Shown in pieces: positions 34,972-42,780 of a stretch of 54,096 nt of DNA (its first letter is position 1; every line of letters begins with the position of its first letter). The notes under the pieces are model-generated. The model saw only the letters and a program-made list of their open reading frames with translations. It ran no database searches and was not told where the DNA came from. A program made the translations under genes and the position numbers. Source of the DNA: an uncultured Eubacteriales bacterium (GTDB lineage Bacteria > Bacillota > Clostridia > Oscillospirales > Oscillospiraceae); the NCBI GenBank assembly GCA_934597725.1, contig CAKTSK010000014.1, positions 1 through 54,096 of the forward strand, written 5' to 3'.

Positions 34972-36021
34972 TTACAGGGCCACCATGGTTTTCACCAGGG
35001 ACGGGGGCTTTTGCGCCATGAGGCGGAAGGCGGCTTCCACCTGGTCCAGCCCCTGGAAGCGGTGGGTGATGAGAGGCGTGGGGTCCACCCGGCCATATTG
35101 GAGCAGGGCCAGCAGCTTTTCCATGCGGGCCCGCCCGCCGGGACACTCGCCGCCCCGGATGGTCTTGTTGCCCATGCCGAAGCCATAGCGGACGCTGTTG
35201 ATGGGCAGGTCGCCGTAGGTGGCGAAATAGTTCACGTTGCCCACGGTGCCGCCCCAGCGGACCATGGCCACCGCCTGCCCCAGAGCGTCGGGTCCGCCGC
35301 CGGCGCAGATGCAGCAGTCGGCCCCCTGCTTGTCCGTGAGCAGATGGACCCGGCGGGTCACATCCTCCTCCCGGTAATTGATCAAATCTGTGGCCCCGTA
35401 AGTCCGGGCCAGCGCCATGCCCGCCGGCCGGCTGCCGATGGCGATGATCCGTCCGGCCCCGCGCAGTCTGGCCCCGGCCACGGCCATCAGGCCCACCGGG
35501 CCTACGCCCAGGATCACCACGGTGTCCCCCGGCTGCACGTCGGCCAGTTGCGCGCCGTACAGGCCGGTGTTGAGCATATCGGCGGCGAGGACGGCGGCTT
35601 CCCGGGAGACCCCCGGGGGGATGCGGGCGGCGTTGGCGTCCAGGTCCCGGATGAGGGCGTATTCTGCCATCAGGCCGTCCTCGCTGTTGGAGAGCTTCTG
35701 GCCGGTGATGAGGCCCTCACAGTGCTGGTGGGCGCCCAGCTGGGAGGGGACCGTGCGCCAGTTGGGGGTCACCGGAGGGACCACCACGATCTCACCCACC
35801 TGAAACTCCTTCACCTGGTCGCCCACGGCCACGATCTCCCCCAGTCCTTCGTGGCCCAGGGTGCGGTTGGGGGCGAGACAGTCGATGGCTACGTTGTGGA
35901 CATCGGAGGTGCAGGGGGAGACCAGCAGGGGGCGTAGGACCCCGTCAAAGCCGGTGGCCTGGGGGATCTCCTTTTCGGCCCACCCGGCCTGTCCGCCGCC
36001 CAGAGAAACGAATGCTTTCAT
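34972..36021 (-). CDS. adh: Zinc-dependent secondary alcohol dehydrogenase (Thermoanaerobacter/C. beijerinckii type)
   Basis: 349 residues, matching the length of the NADP-dependent secondary alcohol dehydrogenases of Clostridium and Thermoanaerobacter, which interconvert ketones and secondary alcohols. Catalytic zinc ligands are visible at Cys37 (SPCTSD), His57-Glu58 (LGHEGLG) and Asp148 (AADMLNTG). The four-cysteine structural zinc site is absent, as in that subfamily. The nucleotide-binding GVGPVGLMAVAGA is followed by AIGSRP, where the Ser-Arg pair favours NADP. ATG at 36021 follows a purine-rich stretch. It lies 62 bases after the lipoprotein gene and 38 bases before rlmA. It probably helps dispose of reducing equivalents during fermentation. 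Confidence 0.93.
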   Translation of the reverse strand: MKAFVSLGGGQAGWAEKEIPQATGFDGVLRPLLVSPCTSDVHNVAIDCLAPNRTLGHEGLGEIVAVGDQVKEFQVGEIVVVPPVTPNWRTVPSQLGAHQHCEGLITGQKLSNSEDGLMAEYALIRDLDANAARIPPGVSREAAVLAADMLNTGLYGAQLADVQPGDTVVILGVGPVGLMAVAGARLRGAGRIIAIGSRPAGMALARTYGATDLINYREEDVTRRVHLLTDKQGADCCICAGGGPDALGQAVAMVRWGGTVGNVNYFATYGDLPINSVRYGFGMGNKTIRGGECPGGRARMEKLLALLQYGRVDPTPLITHRFQGLDQVEAAFRLMAQKPPSLVKTMVAL

Positions 36022-36083
36022 CAGAGGGAGACACCTGCCTTTCTATTCTTTTGGGATCGTCGTCTGTGTGATCAGGCTGCCGG

Positions 36084-36731
36084 TCACGGCAGCTCTGCGC
36101 CGCCCCACTCCACCACGGTGAACCCGGTGCGCGGGGGCGCGCTAAGGGTCTGGGGCGGCAGGGAAAGAGGCTCGTCCAGGGGCTTCCAGGCCATGAACAC
36201 CCGCAGCAGGGTGTCCGGGGCGGGGTCGATGGTCAGCCGGGCGGCGTCGGTGTAGGCGGTGTCCTGGAAGGTGATGAGGTTATAGGGGTTGTCCTGCATC
36301 TGGGGCAGCCAATAGATGAGGAACTCGTTGGCCTCCCGCTCGGTCAGCCCCAGCTGGGCCAGCGCCTCCTCCAGGAACGCGGCGGTCTCCTCTCCGGCCA
36401 CGACGAAGCCAGAGGACAGGTCGTAGTCGGCCTGACTTTTCCCCTCCCAGAACAGACAATAATAGCTGCGGCCGGTGTCCGGGTCGGTCAGGGTGCCGTC
36501 GGGGTGGGCGATGACCTGCCAGCCGTCCGTTCCGTGGGCGGGGTAGGAGGCGGTGAGGGGACCGTCCAGGTCCAGCCGCAGAGAAACAAGGGTCTGCTGG
36601 TCGGGATAGAGGTAGAGCACAGGCTTTGCCTGTGTAACTTCATAGGATTCCTCCTTGCCGCAGCCGGCCAGACAAAGCAGCAGCAGCGCGGTCAGGAGGA
36701 TCTCTATCCTCTTTGTCCATGTGGTACGCAT
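36084..36731 (-). CDS. Putative lipoprotein of unknown function
   Basis: 215 residues. A type II signal peptide is clear: hydrophobic IEILLTALLLLC then lipobox LAGC with Cys at 24, followed by GKEESYE. The mature domain begins KPVLYLYPDQQTLVSLRLDLDG, and this KPVLYLYP opening recurs in uncharacterised surface proteins of Firmicutes. The rest is beta-rich with conserved tryptophans (YWLPQMQDNPYN, FMAWKPLDEP). No catalytic motif was recognised. ATG at 36731 has AAAGGAGA upstream. It is driven by the promoter at 36781-36809, which is back-to-back with that of the FHA-FtsW gene, so shared envelope-related regulation is possible. Confidence 0.82.
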   Translation of the reverse strand: MRTTWTKRIEILLTALLLLCLAGCGKEESYEVTQAKPVLYLYPDQQTLVSLRLDLDGPLTASYPAHGTDGWQVIAHPDGTLTDPDTGRSYYCLFWEGKSQADYDLSSGFVVAGEETAAFLEEALAQLGLTEREANEFLIYWLPQMQDNPYNLITFQDTAYTDAARLTIDPAPDTLLRVFMAWKPLDEPLSLPPQTLSAPPRTGFTVVEWGGAELP

Positions 36732-36780
36732 GAAGATCGTCTCCTTTCTTGGGGGCGGTGGGGCTTCTGTGTACTACTTT

Positions 36781-36809
36781 ATGATACAGGAAAATTCCTC
36801 CGGTTTCAA
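36781..36809 (-). promoter_or_regulatory. Sigma-A promoter for the lipoprotein-adh-rlmA run
   Basis: TTGAAA (36804-36809), a 17-bp spacer and TATCAT (36781-36786) on the minus strand. Confidence 0.82.
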
Positions 36810-36828
36810 GCAAGGACAGGCCCCTGCC

Positions 36829-36856
36829 TTGTCTTTTCGCCAAAGTGTGCTATAAT
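36829..36856 (+). promoter_or_regulatory. Sigma-A promoter for the FHA-FtsW/PBP operon
   Basis: TTGTCT (36829-36834), a 16-bp spacer and a perfect TATAAT (36851-36856). The -35 lies 19 bases from that of the divergent lipoprotein promoter. A roughly 125-base leader with an AGGTCCGG/CCGGACCT pairing precedes the gene. Confidence 0.85.
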
Positions 36857-36987
36857 GAATCACCCGCAAAACCGTACCAATAGAACCTGATCCAGGTCCG
36901 GCAGGACCCGGCCCGGCGACGTCTCCCGGCCCGGTGTCCCGGACCTGACGAGGACCGGCCAAGGAGGCCGGAGAAAGGAGGGACGCC

Positions 36988-39057
36988 ATGGAAGAACTCA
37001 TTGCCCGCCTGGGCGTGATCTTTTCCCAGCTGGGAGACCAGGTCCGGGCCGCCATGGCAAACGCGGATGCCGGCGGCGCCCTGAAGGCCGCCATCGACGT
37101 GATCCTGCCGGTGGCCTGCGGCGTGCTGCGGGTGCTGGCGGTGGTGGTGGCGATCCTGCTCATCGTGCGCTGCCTCATGTCCCTGTTCCGGGACAAGCCC
37201 GGCAAGGAGATCTGGGGGTGGCTGACCCTGGCCGACGGCACCCGGCTGGATCTTTACCACTGGGAAAACGCCCTGGGCCGGGGCAGGTGGGCGGACGTGA
37301 GCCTGGACTTTCCCACCGTCTCCCGCAGCCACGCGGCGCTGCTGCGGGACGACAAGGGCAACTGGCGCTTGCAGCCCCTGCAAACCAAAAACGGCACCCG
37401 GATCAACGGGAAAAATGTGACCAGCACCGTCCCGGTCAAGACGGGGGACGTGATCGACCTGGGCGGCATCGGCCTGCGCTTCTACGCCATCAGCGAGCAG
37501 GAGGAGCGGGAGCAGGCCATGCGCTTCGGCGTGGCCGAGCGGCCTCTCAGCCCCGGCAAGACCCTGGGCTGGCTGACGGTGTTCCAGATCATGATGGCCG
37601 TGCAGTGCCTGCCCGGCCGGGAGACGGAGGAGGTGGCCATGGTGGCCGTGGCCTTCGGCATCCTCATGGCGGCCATGTGGGGGACCTATGCCCTGTACCG
37701 GGTCCTCAAGCGGACGGCCTTTGAGGCGGAGACCATCGCCTTTTTCCTCTGCACCATTTCCTTTTCCATCACTGCGGCCTATTCGCCCCAGGCGCTGCTG
37801 ACCCAGACCATCTGCGTCCTTGCTGGCATCGCCCTGTTTCTGGCCCTCAGCCTGCTGCTGCGGGACCTGCGCGCCACGGTGTCGCTGCGCTGGCCGGTGG
37901 CTGTGCTGACGTGCCTGCTGCTGATCTTCAACGTGGTCTTTGGCTCCCGGGTCTTCGGGGCAAAGAACTGGATCTCTCTGGGGCCCATCGGCTTCCAGCC
38001 CTCCGAGTTCGTGAAGATCGCCTTCATCTTTACCGGCGCGGCCACCCTGGACCGGTTGTTTGCCCGGCGAAACCTGATCTTCACCGTGCTCTTCTGCGGG
38101 TTCTGTATGGGCTGTCTGGCCCTCATGAGTGACTTCGGCACGGCGTTGATCTTCTTTGTGGCCCTGCTGGTCATCGCCTTTCTGCGGTCGGGCGACATTG
38201 GCTTCCTGGCCCTCATGGGCACGGCGGCGGGGGCCGGCGGCTGGATGATCCTCCAGTTCAAGCCCTACATCGCCAACCGCTTCGGAGCCTGGCGGCATGT
38301 ATGGGAACACGCGGCGGACTCCGGTGGCTTCCAGCAGACCCGCACCATGTCCGCCATCGCCAGCGGCGGCCTGTTCGGCAAGGGGGCCGGCGAGGAGAGC
38401 TTTTTGAAAAACATCGGCGCGGCCAACACCGACCTGGTCTTCGGCGTCATCAGCGAGCAGTTCGGCCTGCTGCTGGCCCTGTGCACCATCTTCATCCTGC
38501 TGGTGCTGGTGGCCTATGCCGGCCGGTGCGCCGCCACGGCCCGGTCCAGCTACTATGTCATTGCGGCCAACTCCGCCGCCGCCATGCTGGTCTTTCAGGC
38601 CACGCTGAATGTGCTGGGCGCGGTGGACATCCTGCCCCTGACGGGCGTGACCCTGCCCTTTGTTTCCATCGGCGGGTCCAGTATGATCTCCTGCTGGGGG
38701 CTGCTGGCCTTCCTGAAAGCGGCGGACACCCGGCCCAACGCCAGCTTTACGCTGAAGCTGCCCAAGCGCATCCGGGGCTGGATCCCGCCGGACGCGGACC
38801 GGATGTACGACGAGCGGTACAGCGGGTGGTATGACGACGAGTACGACGACTATGACGAGTATGATGACTACGACGACTACGACGGGTATGACGATTACCA
38901 GGAGGAGTCCGACTGGACCCGGCCCGTCCCCCGGGACCCGGGCAACTGGGATGACCTGATCGACGGGCCCCTCTGGCCCGAGGAGGAGGACCCTGTCCGG
39001 CGGGCCCCGCCGCCGCGCAGCAGCGGACGAAAGAACCGAAGGGGGGAGCGGACATGA
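36988..39057 (+). CDS. FHA-domain fused FtsW/RodA/SpoVE-family peptidoglycan polymerase
   Basis: 689 residues, much longer than ordinary FtsW/RodA (about 370-420). Order: membrane segment (about 37-63); canonical FHA domain (about 76-167) with Gly98-Arg99, Ser112, Arg113-Ser-His115 and Asn135-Gly136, the residues that bind phosphothreonine; then a SEDS glycosyltransferase with about ten helices, including KNWISLGPIGFQPSEFVKI and GGSSMISCWGLLAF. It ends in an acidic cytoplasmic tail of repeated Asp/Tyr units (about 610-640). SEDS proteins polymerise lipid II with a partner PBP, here encoded by the next gene with an ATGA overlap. The FHA domain suggests control by a Ser/Thr kinase, but none is in the window. 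ATG at 36988 has AAAGGAGG upstream. Confidence 0.92.
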   Translation: MEELIARLGVIFSQLGDQVRAAMANADAGGALKAAIDVILPVACGVLRVLAVVVAILLIVRCLMSLFRDKPGKEIWGWLTLADGTRLDLYHWENALGRGRWADVSLDFPTVSRSHAALLRDDKGNWRLQPLQTKNGTRINGKNVTSTVPVKTGDVIDLGGIGLRFYAISEQEEREQAMRFGVAERPLSPGKTLGWLTVFQIMMAVQCLPGRETEEVAMVAVAFGILMAAMWGTYALYRVLKRTAFEAETIAFFLCTISFSITAAYSPQALLTQTICVLAGIALFLALSLLLRDLRATVSLRWPVAVLTCLLLIFNVVFGSRVFGAKNWISLGPIGFQPSEFVKIAFIFTGAATLDRLFARRNLIFTVLFCGFCMGCLALMSDFGTALIFFVALLVIAFLRSGDIGFLALMGTAAGAGGWMILQFKPYIANRFGAWRHVWEHAADSGGFQQTRTMSAIASGGLFGKGAGEESFLKNIGAANTDLVFGVISEQFGLLLALCTIFILLVLVAYAGRCAATARSSYYVIAANSAAAMLVFQATLNVLGAVDILPLTGVTLPFVSIGGSSMISCWGLLAFLKAADTRPNASFTLKLPKRIRGWIPPDADRMYDERYSGWYDDEYDDYDEYDDYDDYDGYDDYQEESDWTRPVPRDPGNWDDLIDGPLWPEEEDPVRRAPPPRSSGRKNRRGERT
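38826..38900 (+). repeat. In-frame Asp/Tyr codon repeat in the tail of the FtsW-type gene
   Basis: Tandem GAC/GAT and TAC/TAT codons encode repeated DDY and DEY units. The tract is low-complexity and prone to length variation. Confidence 0.8.
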
Positions 39058-40385
39058 AACGACTGAGACGGCGCACCATCATCGCCTTTCTGCTGGCCCT
39101 GGTCCTGGCGGCCGGCGTCCTGTTTTTCTGCGTTCAGCTGGTGCGGAACGGCAGCGACTGGGTGGGCTTTTTCGGCACACGGTACTACGATTCCGGCGCG
39201 ATCTACGACAAAAACGGCACCCTGCTCTATGACGGGGAGAGCAAGTCCTATGCCGAAAACCGGGCCACCCGGGTCTCCACCCTCCATCTGGTGGGCGACG
39301 AGAACTTCGGCACCTCCCTGCGCTCGGTCCTGGCCAGCCGCCTGACGGGGTACAACCCCATCACCGGCACCTCTCTGGGCAGCCACGACGTGACCCTGAC
39401 CATCGACGCCTCCCTGAACGAAAAGGCGTATGTGGCCCTGAACGGCCGCAAGGGCGTGGTGGCAGTGTACAATTATGTCACCGGAGACCTGCTCTGCGAG
39501 ACCAGCTCCCCGGCCTACGACCCCAACGATCCCCCCTCGGACATCAACGAGAACCCCGCCTATGAGGGCGTGTACCTCAACCGCTTCTTCTCGGCTGTGT
39601 ATCCGCCGGGTTCGATCTTTAAGATCGTGACCACGGCAGCGGCCATCGAGAAAAAGAGCGATCTGGACCAGTTCCGCTACAGCTGCACCGGCAGCCTGGA
39701 GGTGGGGGGCGATGTGATCACCTGCCCCTATGCCCACGGGCAGAACATGGACATCAATCAGTGTCTGGCCTGCTCCTGCAACGGGGCTTACGCCACCCTG
39801 GCCATGGAGCTGGGCGGCAAGACCCTGGGGAACTATGTGGACCAGGCCGGCCTGCTGGACTCCTTGAAGGTCTGCGACATCCAGACCGCCAAGGGCGGCT
39901 TTGTGGCCCAGGAGAAAGGCTCGGCCTATCTGGGCTGGTCCGGCGTGGGCCAGGACAAGGATCTGGTGAACCCCTGCAACATGCTGGCCTTTCTGGGCGG
40001 CATTGCCAACGACGGGGTGGCGGTGGTCCCCAAGCTGGTGGACAAGGAGACCATCAGCGGCACGGCCATTCCGGCGGCCTTTCCCGACAGCAAGGACACC
40101 TTTAAGATCTACAGCGCCGAGACCTGTCAGCGGCTGAAAGAGATGATGCGGAACAACGTCATCAACCAGTACGGACAGGCCCAGTTCGGTGACCTGGCGG
40201 TGTGCGCCAAGTCGGGCACCGCAGAGGTGGGCGGAGGCCAGCAGCCCCATTCCTGGTTTGTGGGGTTCCTCGACGACCCGGCCCATCCCCTGGCCTTTGT
40301 GGTCCTGGTGGAGAACGGCGGCAGCGGCGCCCAGGTGGCTGGGTCCATTGCGGCCCAGATCCTGGCCCAGGCCACGGCAGAGTGA
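39054..40385 (+). CDS. pbpA: Class B penicillin-binding protein (PbpA-like transpeptidase)
   Basis: 443 residues, short for a class B PBP. An N-terminal membrane anchor (about 9-29) is followed by a brief linker domain and the transpeptidase domain. Active-site motifs are intact: SxxK as Ser187-Ile-Phe-Lys190 in PPGSIFK, SxN as Ser241-Cys-Asn243, and KSGT at 386-389. It cross-links peptidoglycan outside the membrane. The start overlaps the FHA-FtsW stop in ATGA, which strongly indicates a SEDS-PBP pair. The arrangement parallels actinobacterial RodA-PbpA next to FHA proteins. The role (elongation, division or cortex synthesis during sporulation) cannot be decided from sequence. Confidence 0.93.
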   Translation: MKRLRRRTIIAFLLALVLAAGVLFFCVQLVRNGSDWVGFFGTRYYDSGAIYDKNGTLLYDGESKSYAENRATRVSTLHLVGDENFGTSLRSVLASRLTGYNPITGTSLGSHDVTLTIDASLNEKAYVALNGRKGVVAVYNYVTGDLLCETSSPAYDPNDPPSDINENPAYEGVYLNRFFSAVYPPGSIFKIVTTAAAIEKKSDLDQFRYSCTGSLEVGGDVITCPYAHGQNMDINQCLACSCNGAYATLAMELGGKTLGNYVDQAGLLDSLKVCDIQTAKGGFVAQEKGSAYLGWSGVGQDKDLVNPCNMLAFLGGIANDGVAVVPKLVDKETISGTAIPAAFPDSKDTFKIYSAETCQRLKEMMRNNVINQYGQAQFGDLAVCAKSGTAEVGGGQQPHSWFVGFLDDPAHPLAFVVLVENGGSGAQVAGSIAAQILAQATAE

Positions 40386-40422
40386 CGCGGGCTTGCCCCC
40401 ATCGAAAAACCAATGAAAAAGC

Positions 40423-40472
40423 AGCCCCTCCCCGGCGGTTTCCAAGACCTGCCGGGGAGGGGCTGTTCTGTT
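40423..40472. terminator. Bidirectional terminator
   Basis: A 14-bp stem, AGCCCCTCCCCGGC / GCCGGGGAGGGGCT (40423-40436 with 40451-40464), is followed by GTTCTGTTGTG on plus and GCTTTTTCATTGG on minus. Confidence 0.88.
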
Positions 40473-40480
40473 GTGTGGGG

Positions 40481-41131
40481 TCAGCGGATGCCCCAGGCGG
40501 GGCGCAGCCCTTCCAGCTCCCGCACCAGTGCGTCGGGCATCTGGCGGCCGCAGCCCAGGGTGCGCAGATGCAGGGTGACGGTGGCCAGCTGTTCCAGGCA
40601 TTCCAGCCGGTAGTGGGCCTGCTCCATGGAGTCGCCCCAGGTCACCGCCCCGTGGTATTCCAGCAGCAGGGCGCGGTACTGGCGGCAGTAGGGCGCCACG
40701 CTGTCGGCGACCCCTTGGGACCCGGGCAGGGCGAAGGGGGCCACCGGGACGGCGCCCAGCTGGACCACGGCTTCCTGAAGCACCGGCCGGTCCAGCGGGA
40801 GACCCGCCGCAGCAAAGGCCGTGGCGGCGGGCGGATGGGCGTGGACCACCGCCCGGACCAGGGGGTCCTCCTGATAGATCCGCAGGTGCATCTTGGTCTC
40901 GCTGGAAGGCTTGCGGACCCCTTCCAGAAGGTTCCCGTCCAAGTCCAGCTTGACCAGCATCTCCTCGGTCATGGACCCTTTGGACACGCCGGTGGGGGTG
41001 ACCCAGAGGGCGTTTTCGCCGACGCGGACGGACAGGTTGCCGTCGTTGGCGGCCACCAGCCCCCGCTGGTAGATCTTCCGGCCCGCGTCCAGAATGGCGG
41101 CCTTGGCCTGGGCGTCGGTGGGATAGGTCAT
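40481..41131 (-). CDS. Class II aldolase (fuculose-1-phosphate aldolase family), probable DHAP-shunt enzyme
   Basis: 216 residues, the usual size for FucA/AraD-family zinc aldolases. The substrate-binding loop NDGNLSVRVG is at about residues 29-38, phosphate-binding TPTGVSKGSM at 45-54, the catalytic Glu in SSETKMH at about 78, the zinc pair VHAHPPAAT at about 97-105, and the third zinc His in YHGAVTWG. The start overlaps the end of mtnA by four bases (ATGA). With MtnA, such aldolases cleave 5-methylthioribulose-1-P or 5-deoxyribulose-1-P to DHAP plus an aldehyde, salvaging by-products of SAM enzymes. The pairing makes this role likely, though a generic sugar-phosphate aldolase is possible. 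Confidence 0.9.
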   Translation of the reverse strand: MTYPTDAQAKAAILDAGRKIYQRGLVAANDGNLSVRVGENALWVTPTGVSKGSMTEEMLVKLDLDGNLLEGVRKPSSETKMHLRIYQEDPLVRAVVHAHPPAATAFAAAGLPLDRPVLQEAVVQLGAVPVAPFALPGSQGVADSVAPYCRQYRALLLEYHGAVTWGDSMEQAHYRLECLEQLATVTLHLRTLGCGRQMPDALVRELEGLRPAWGIR

Positions 41132-42213
41132 CGCAGCGCCCTCCGGCCCCGGCCAAAGGCTTTGGCGAAGCTCTCGTCAAAGGGGGGATAGCAGATCCCT
41201 TTTTCCGTGACGATGGCGGTGATGAGGCTGTGGTCGGTGACGTCGAAGGCGGGGTTGTAGCACTTCACCTCCGGCAGAGAGGGGGGCTGGGAGAAGAATT
41301 TTTCCTTGATCTCCGCCTCGTCCCGCAGCTCGATGGGGATGTGGTCTCCGTCGGGGCACTGGAAGTCGATGGTGGAGGAGGGCCCCAGGACGTAGAAGGG
41401 GATGCCGTAGTGCTTGGCCAGGATGGCCACCCCGGAGGTGCCGATCTTGTTGGCGGTGTCCCCGTTGCGGGCCACCCGGTCGCAGCCCACGAAGCAGGCG
41501 TTGATCTTCCCCTGCTGCATGACCAGGCTGGCCATGTTGTCGCAGATGAGGGTGCAGTCGATCCCTGCCCGCTGAAGCTCATAGGCGGTGAGGCGGGCGC
41601 CTTGCAGCAGGGGACGGGTCTCGTCGCACCAGGCGTGCAGGTCGATGCCCCGTTCCTTGGCCAGGAAAAGGGGCCCCAGGCCGGTGCCGTAGCGGGAGGT
41701 GGCCAGCGGGCCGGCGTTGCAGTGGGTGAGGATGCCGTCTCCTGGCTTGACCAGAGACAGGCCGTATTCCGCAATGGCGGTACACATGGCGATGTCCTCC
41801 TGGTGGATGGCCAGGGCAGCCTGCCGCATGGCGTCCTGGATGCTGGCCACGTCCATGCAGGGCATGGATTCCGCCACTGCCAGCACCCGGTCCAGCATGT
41901 GCTGCAGGTTGACGGCGGTGGGGCGGGCGCTGTTGAGATAGTCCCGGTGCTTCTGGCACTCTGCAATGAACGGGGCGTATTGGTCGGCCTGGCTCTGCAG
42001 GCCCAGAACGTAGAGGGCATAGGCGGCGAAAATGCCGATGGCCGGCGCGCCCCGGACCCGGAGGGAGGCGATGGCCTCATAGAGATCCTCTGCCCGGGAC
42101 AGCTCCAGATAGACCGTCTCGTTGGGCAGGCGGCTCTGGTCCAGGATGCGGACGGCCCGGCCGTCGTCGGACAGGCGGACGTTGTCCGCGTGGGTGATCT
42201 GTTTCAGTTCCAT
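41128..42213 (-). CDS. mtnA: S-methyl-5-thioribose-1-phosphate isomerase
   Basis: 361 residues, the normal MtnA length. It isomerises methylthioribose-1-P (or 5-deoxyribose-1-P) to the ribulose form. Diagnostic motifs: LRVRGAPAIGI (about 51-61), THCNAGPLAT with active-site Cys165, and GCDRVARNGDTANKIGT with Asp245, corresponding to the catalytic Cys/Asp pair of the Bacillus enzyme. ATG at 42213 has AAGGAAG about 11 bases upstream. No mtnB, mtnW, mtnX or mtnK-type gene follows; the partner is a class II aldolase instead, which argues for the DHAP shunt rather than the full methionine salvage pathway. Confidence 0.95.
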   Translation of the reverse strand: MELKQITHADNVRLSDDGRAVRILDQSRLPNETVYLELSRAEDLYEAIASLRVRGAPAIGIFAAYALYVLGLQSQADQYAPFIAECQKHRDYLNSARPTAVNLQHMLDRVLAVAESMPCMDVASIQDAMRQAALAIHQEDIAMCTAIAEYGLSLVKPGDGILTHCNAGPLATSRYGTGLGPLFLAKERGIDLHAWCDETRPLLQGARLTAYELQRAGIDCTLICDNMASLVMQQGKINACFVGCDRVARNGDTANKIGTSGVAILAKHYGIPFYVLGPSSTIDFQCPDGDHIPIELRDEAEIKEKFFSQPPSLPEVKCYNPAFDVTDHSLITAIVTEKGICYPPFDESFAKAFGRGRRALR

Positions 42214-42274
42214 GGCGGTGTCACTTCCTTGCTGATTGCTCTGCAGGGGGGCTGCAGGCGGGGTTGCTGTCTCC

Positions 42275-42303
42275 ATTGTAGCAAGAACGCCGGCGAAAAG
42301 CAA
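42275..42303 (-). promoter_or_regulatory. Sigma-A promoter for mtnA-aldolase
   Basis: TTGCTT (42298-42303), a 17-bp spacer and TACAAT (42275-42280) on the minus strand. Between this and the plus-strand promoter (42304-42590) only A-rich sequence was seen, without a supportable gene. Confidence 0.78.
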
Positions 42304-42592
42304 CGCGGGCCCCGGGCCCCTGCCCGGTGAAGCGGGGCGAAGGGCGCGGAAAAAAGCGGGAAACAGGCGATTGTACAAAATGACGAATCAAAAAAGGAAG
42401 AGACCCGCCGGTTTTTTTCAAAAAAGAAAAGGGAGAAATGGACCAAAACGCCGTACAGAGGGAAAGAAACCCCAAAATTTCAGGAGCAAACAAAAAGAAG
42501 CGGGAAGGAAACCGGTAAAAATGCAGGAAATCCTGCGGGTTATCTGGGGGACTCGTCAAAAAACGAGGGGAATAATTTGTGCAAAAGGTGTA

Positions 42593-42621
42593 TTTCATTT
42601 TTGGGAAAATGGTGCTATTAT
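42593..42621 (+). promoter_or_regulatory. Probable promoter for the class III aminotransferase
   Basis: TTTCAT (42593-42598), a 17-bp spacer and TATTAT (42616-42621) in an AT-rich region, followed by a 150-base leader with a CCGGGGCTGGGAGTACAGACCCGG-like hairpin (about 42714-42739). No known riboswitch was recognised in the leader. Confidence 0.5.
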
Positions 42622-42780
42622 AGTCACAAGTTACAGGGGAGCTGTTCCAGAAAAGGCTTCCGCTGGCAAAGGATTCAAAACAGTCGGAATGAGTAGCCGG
42701 CTGTCGAGAATACCGGGGCTGGGAGTACAGACCCGGGAAATCCCTAACTTTTAAAATTTATTTTAATGGGAGGAATTCTT

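Noticed and set aside
42236..42754. Plus-strand frame in the gap before the aminotransferase
   Set aside because: It starts upstream of the predicted promoter and overlaps the mtnA promoter; the Lys/Arg-rich translation has no family features and no RBS.
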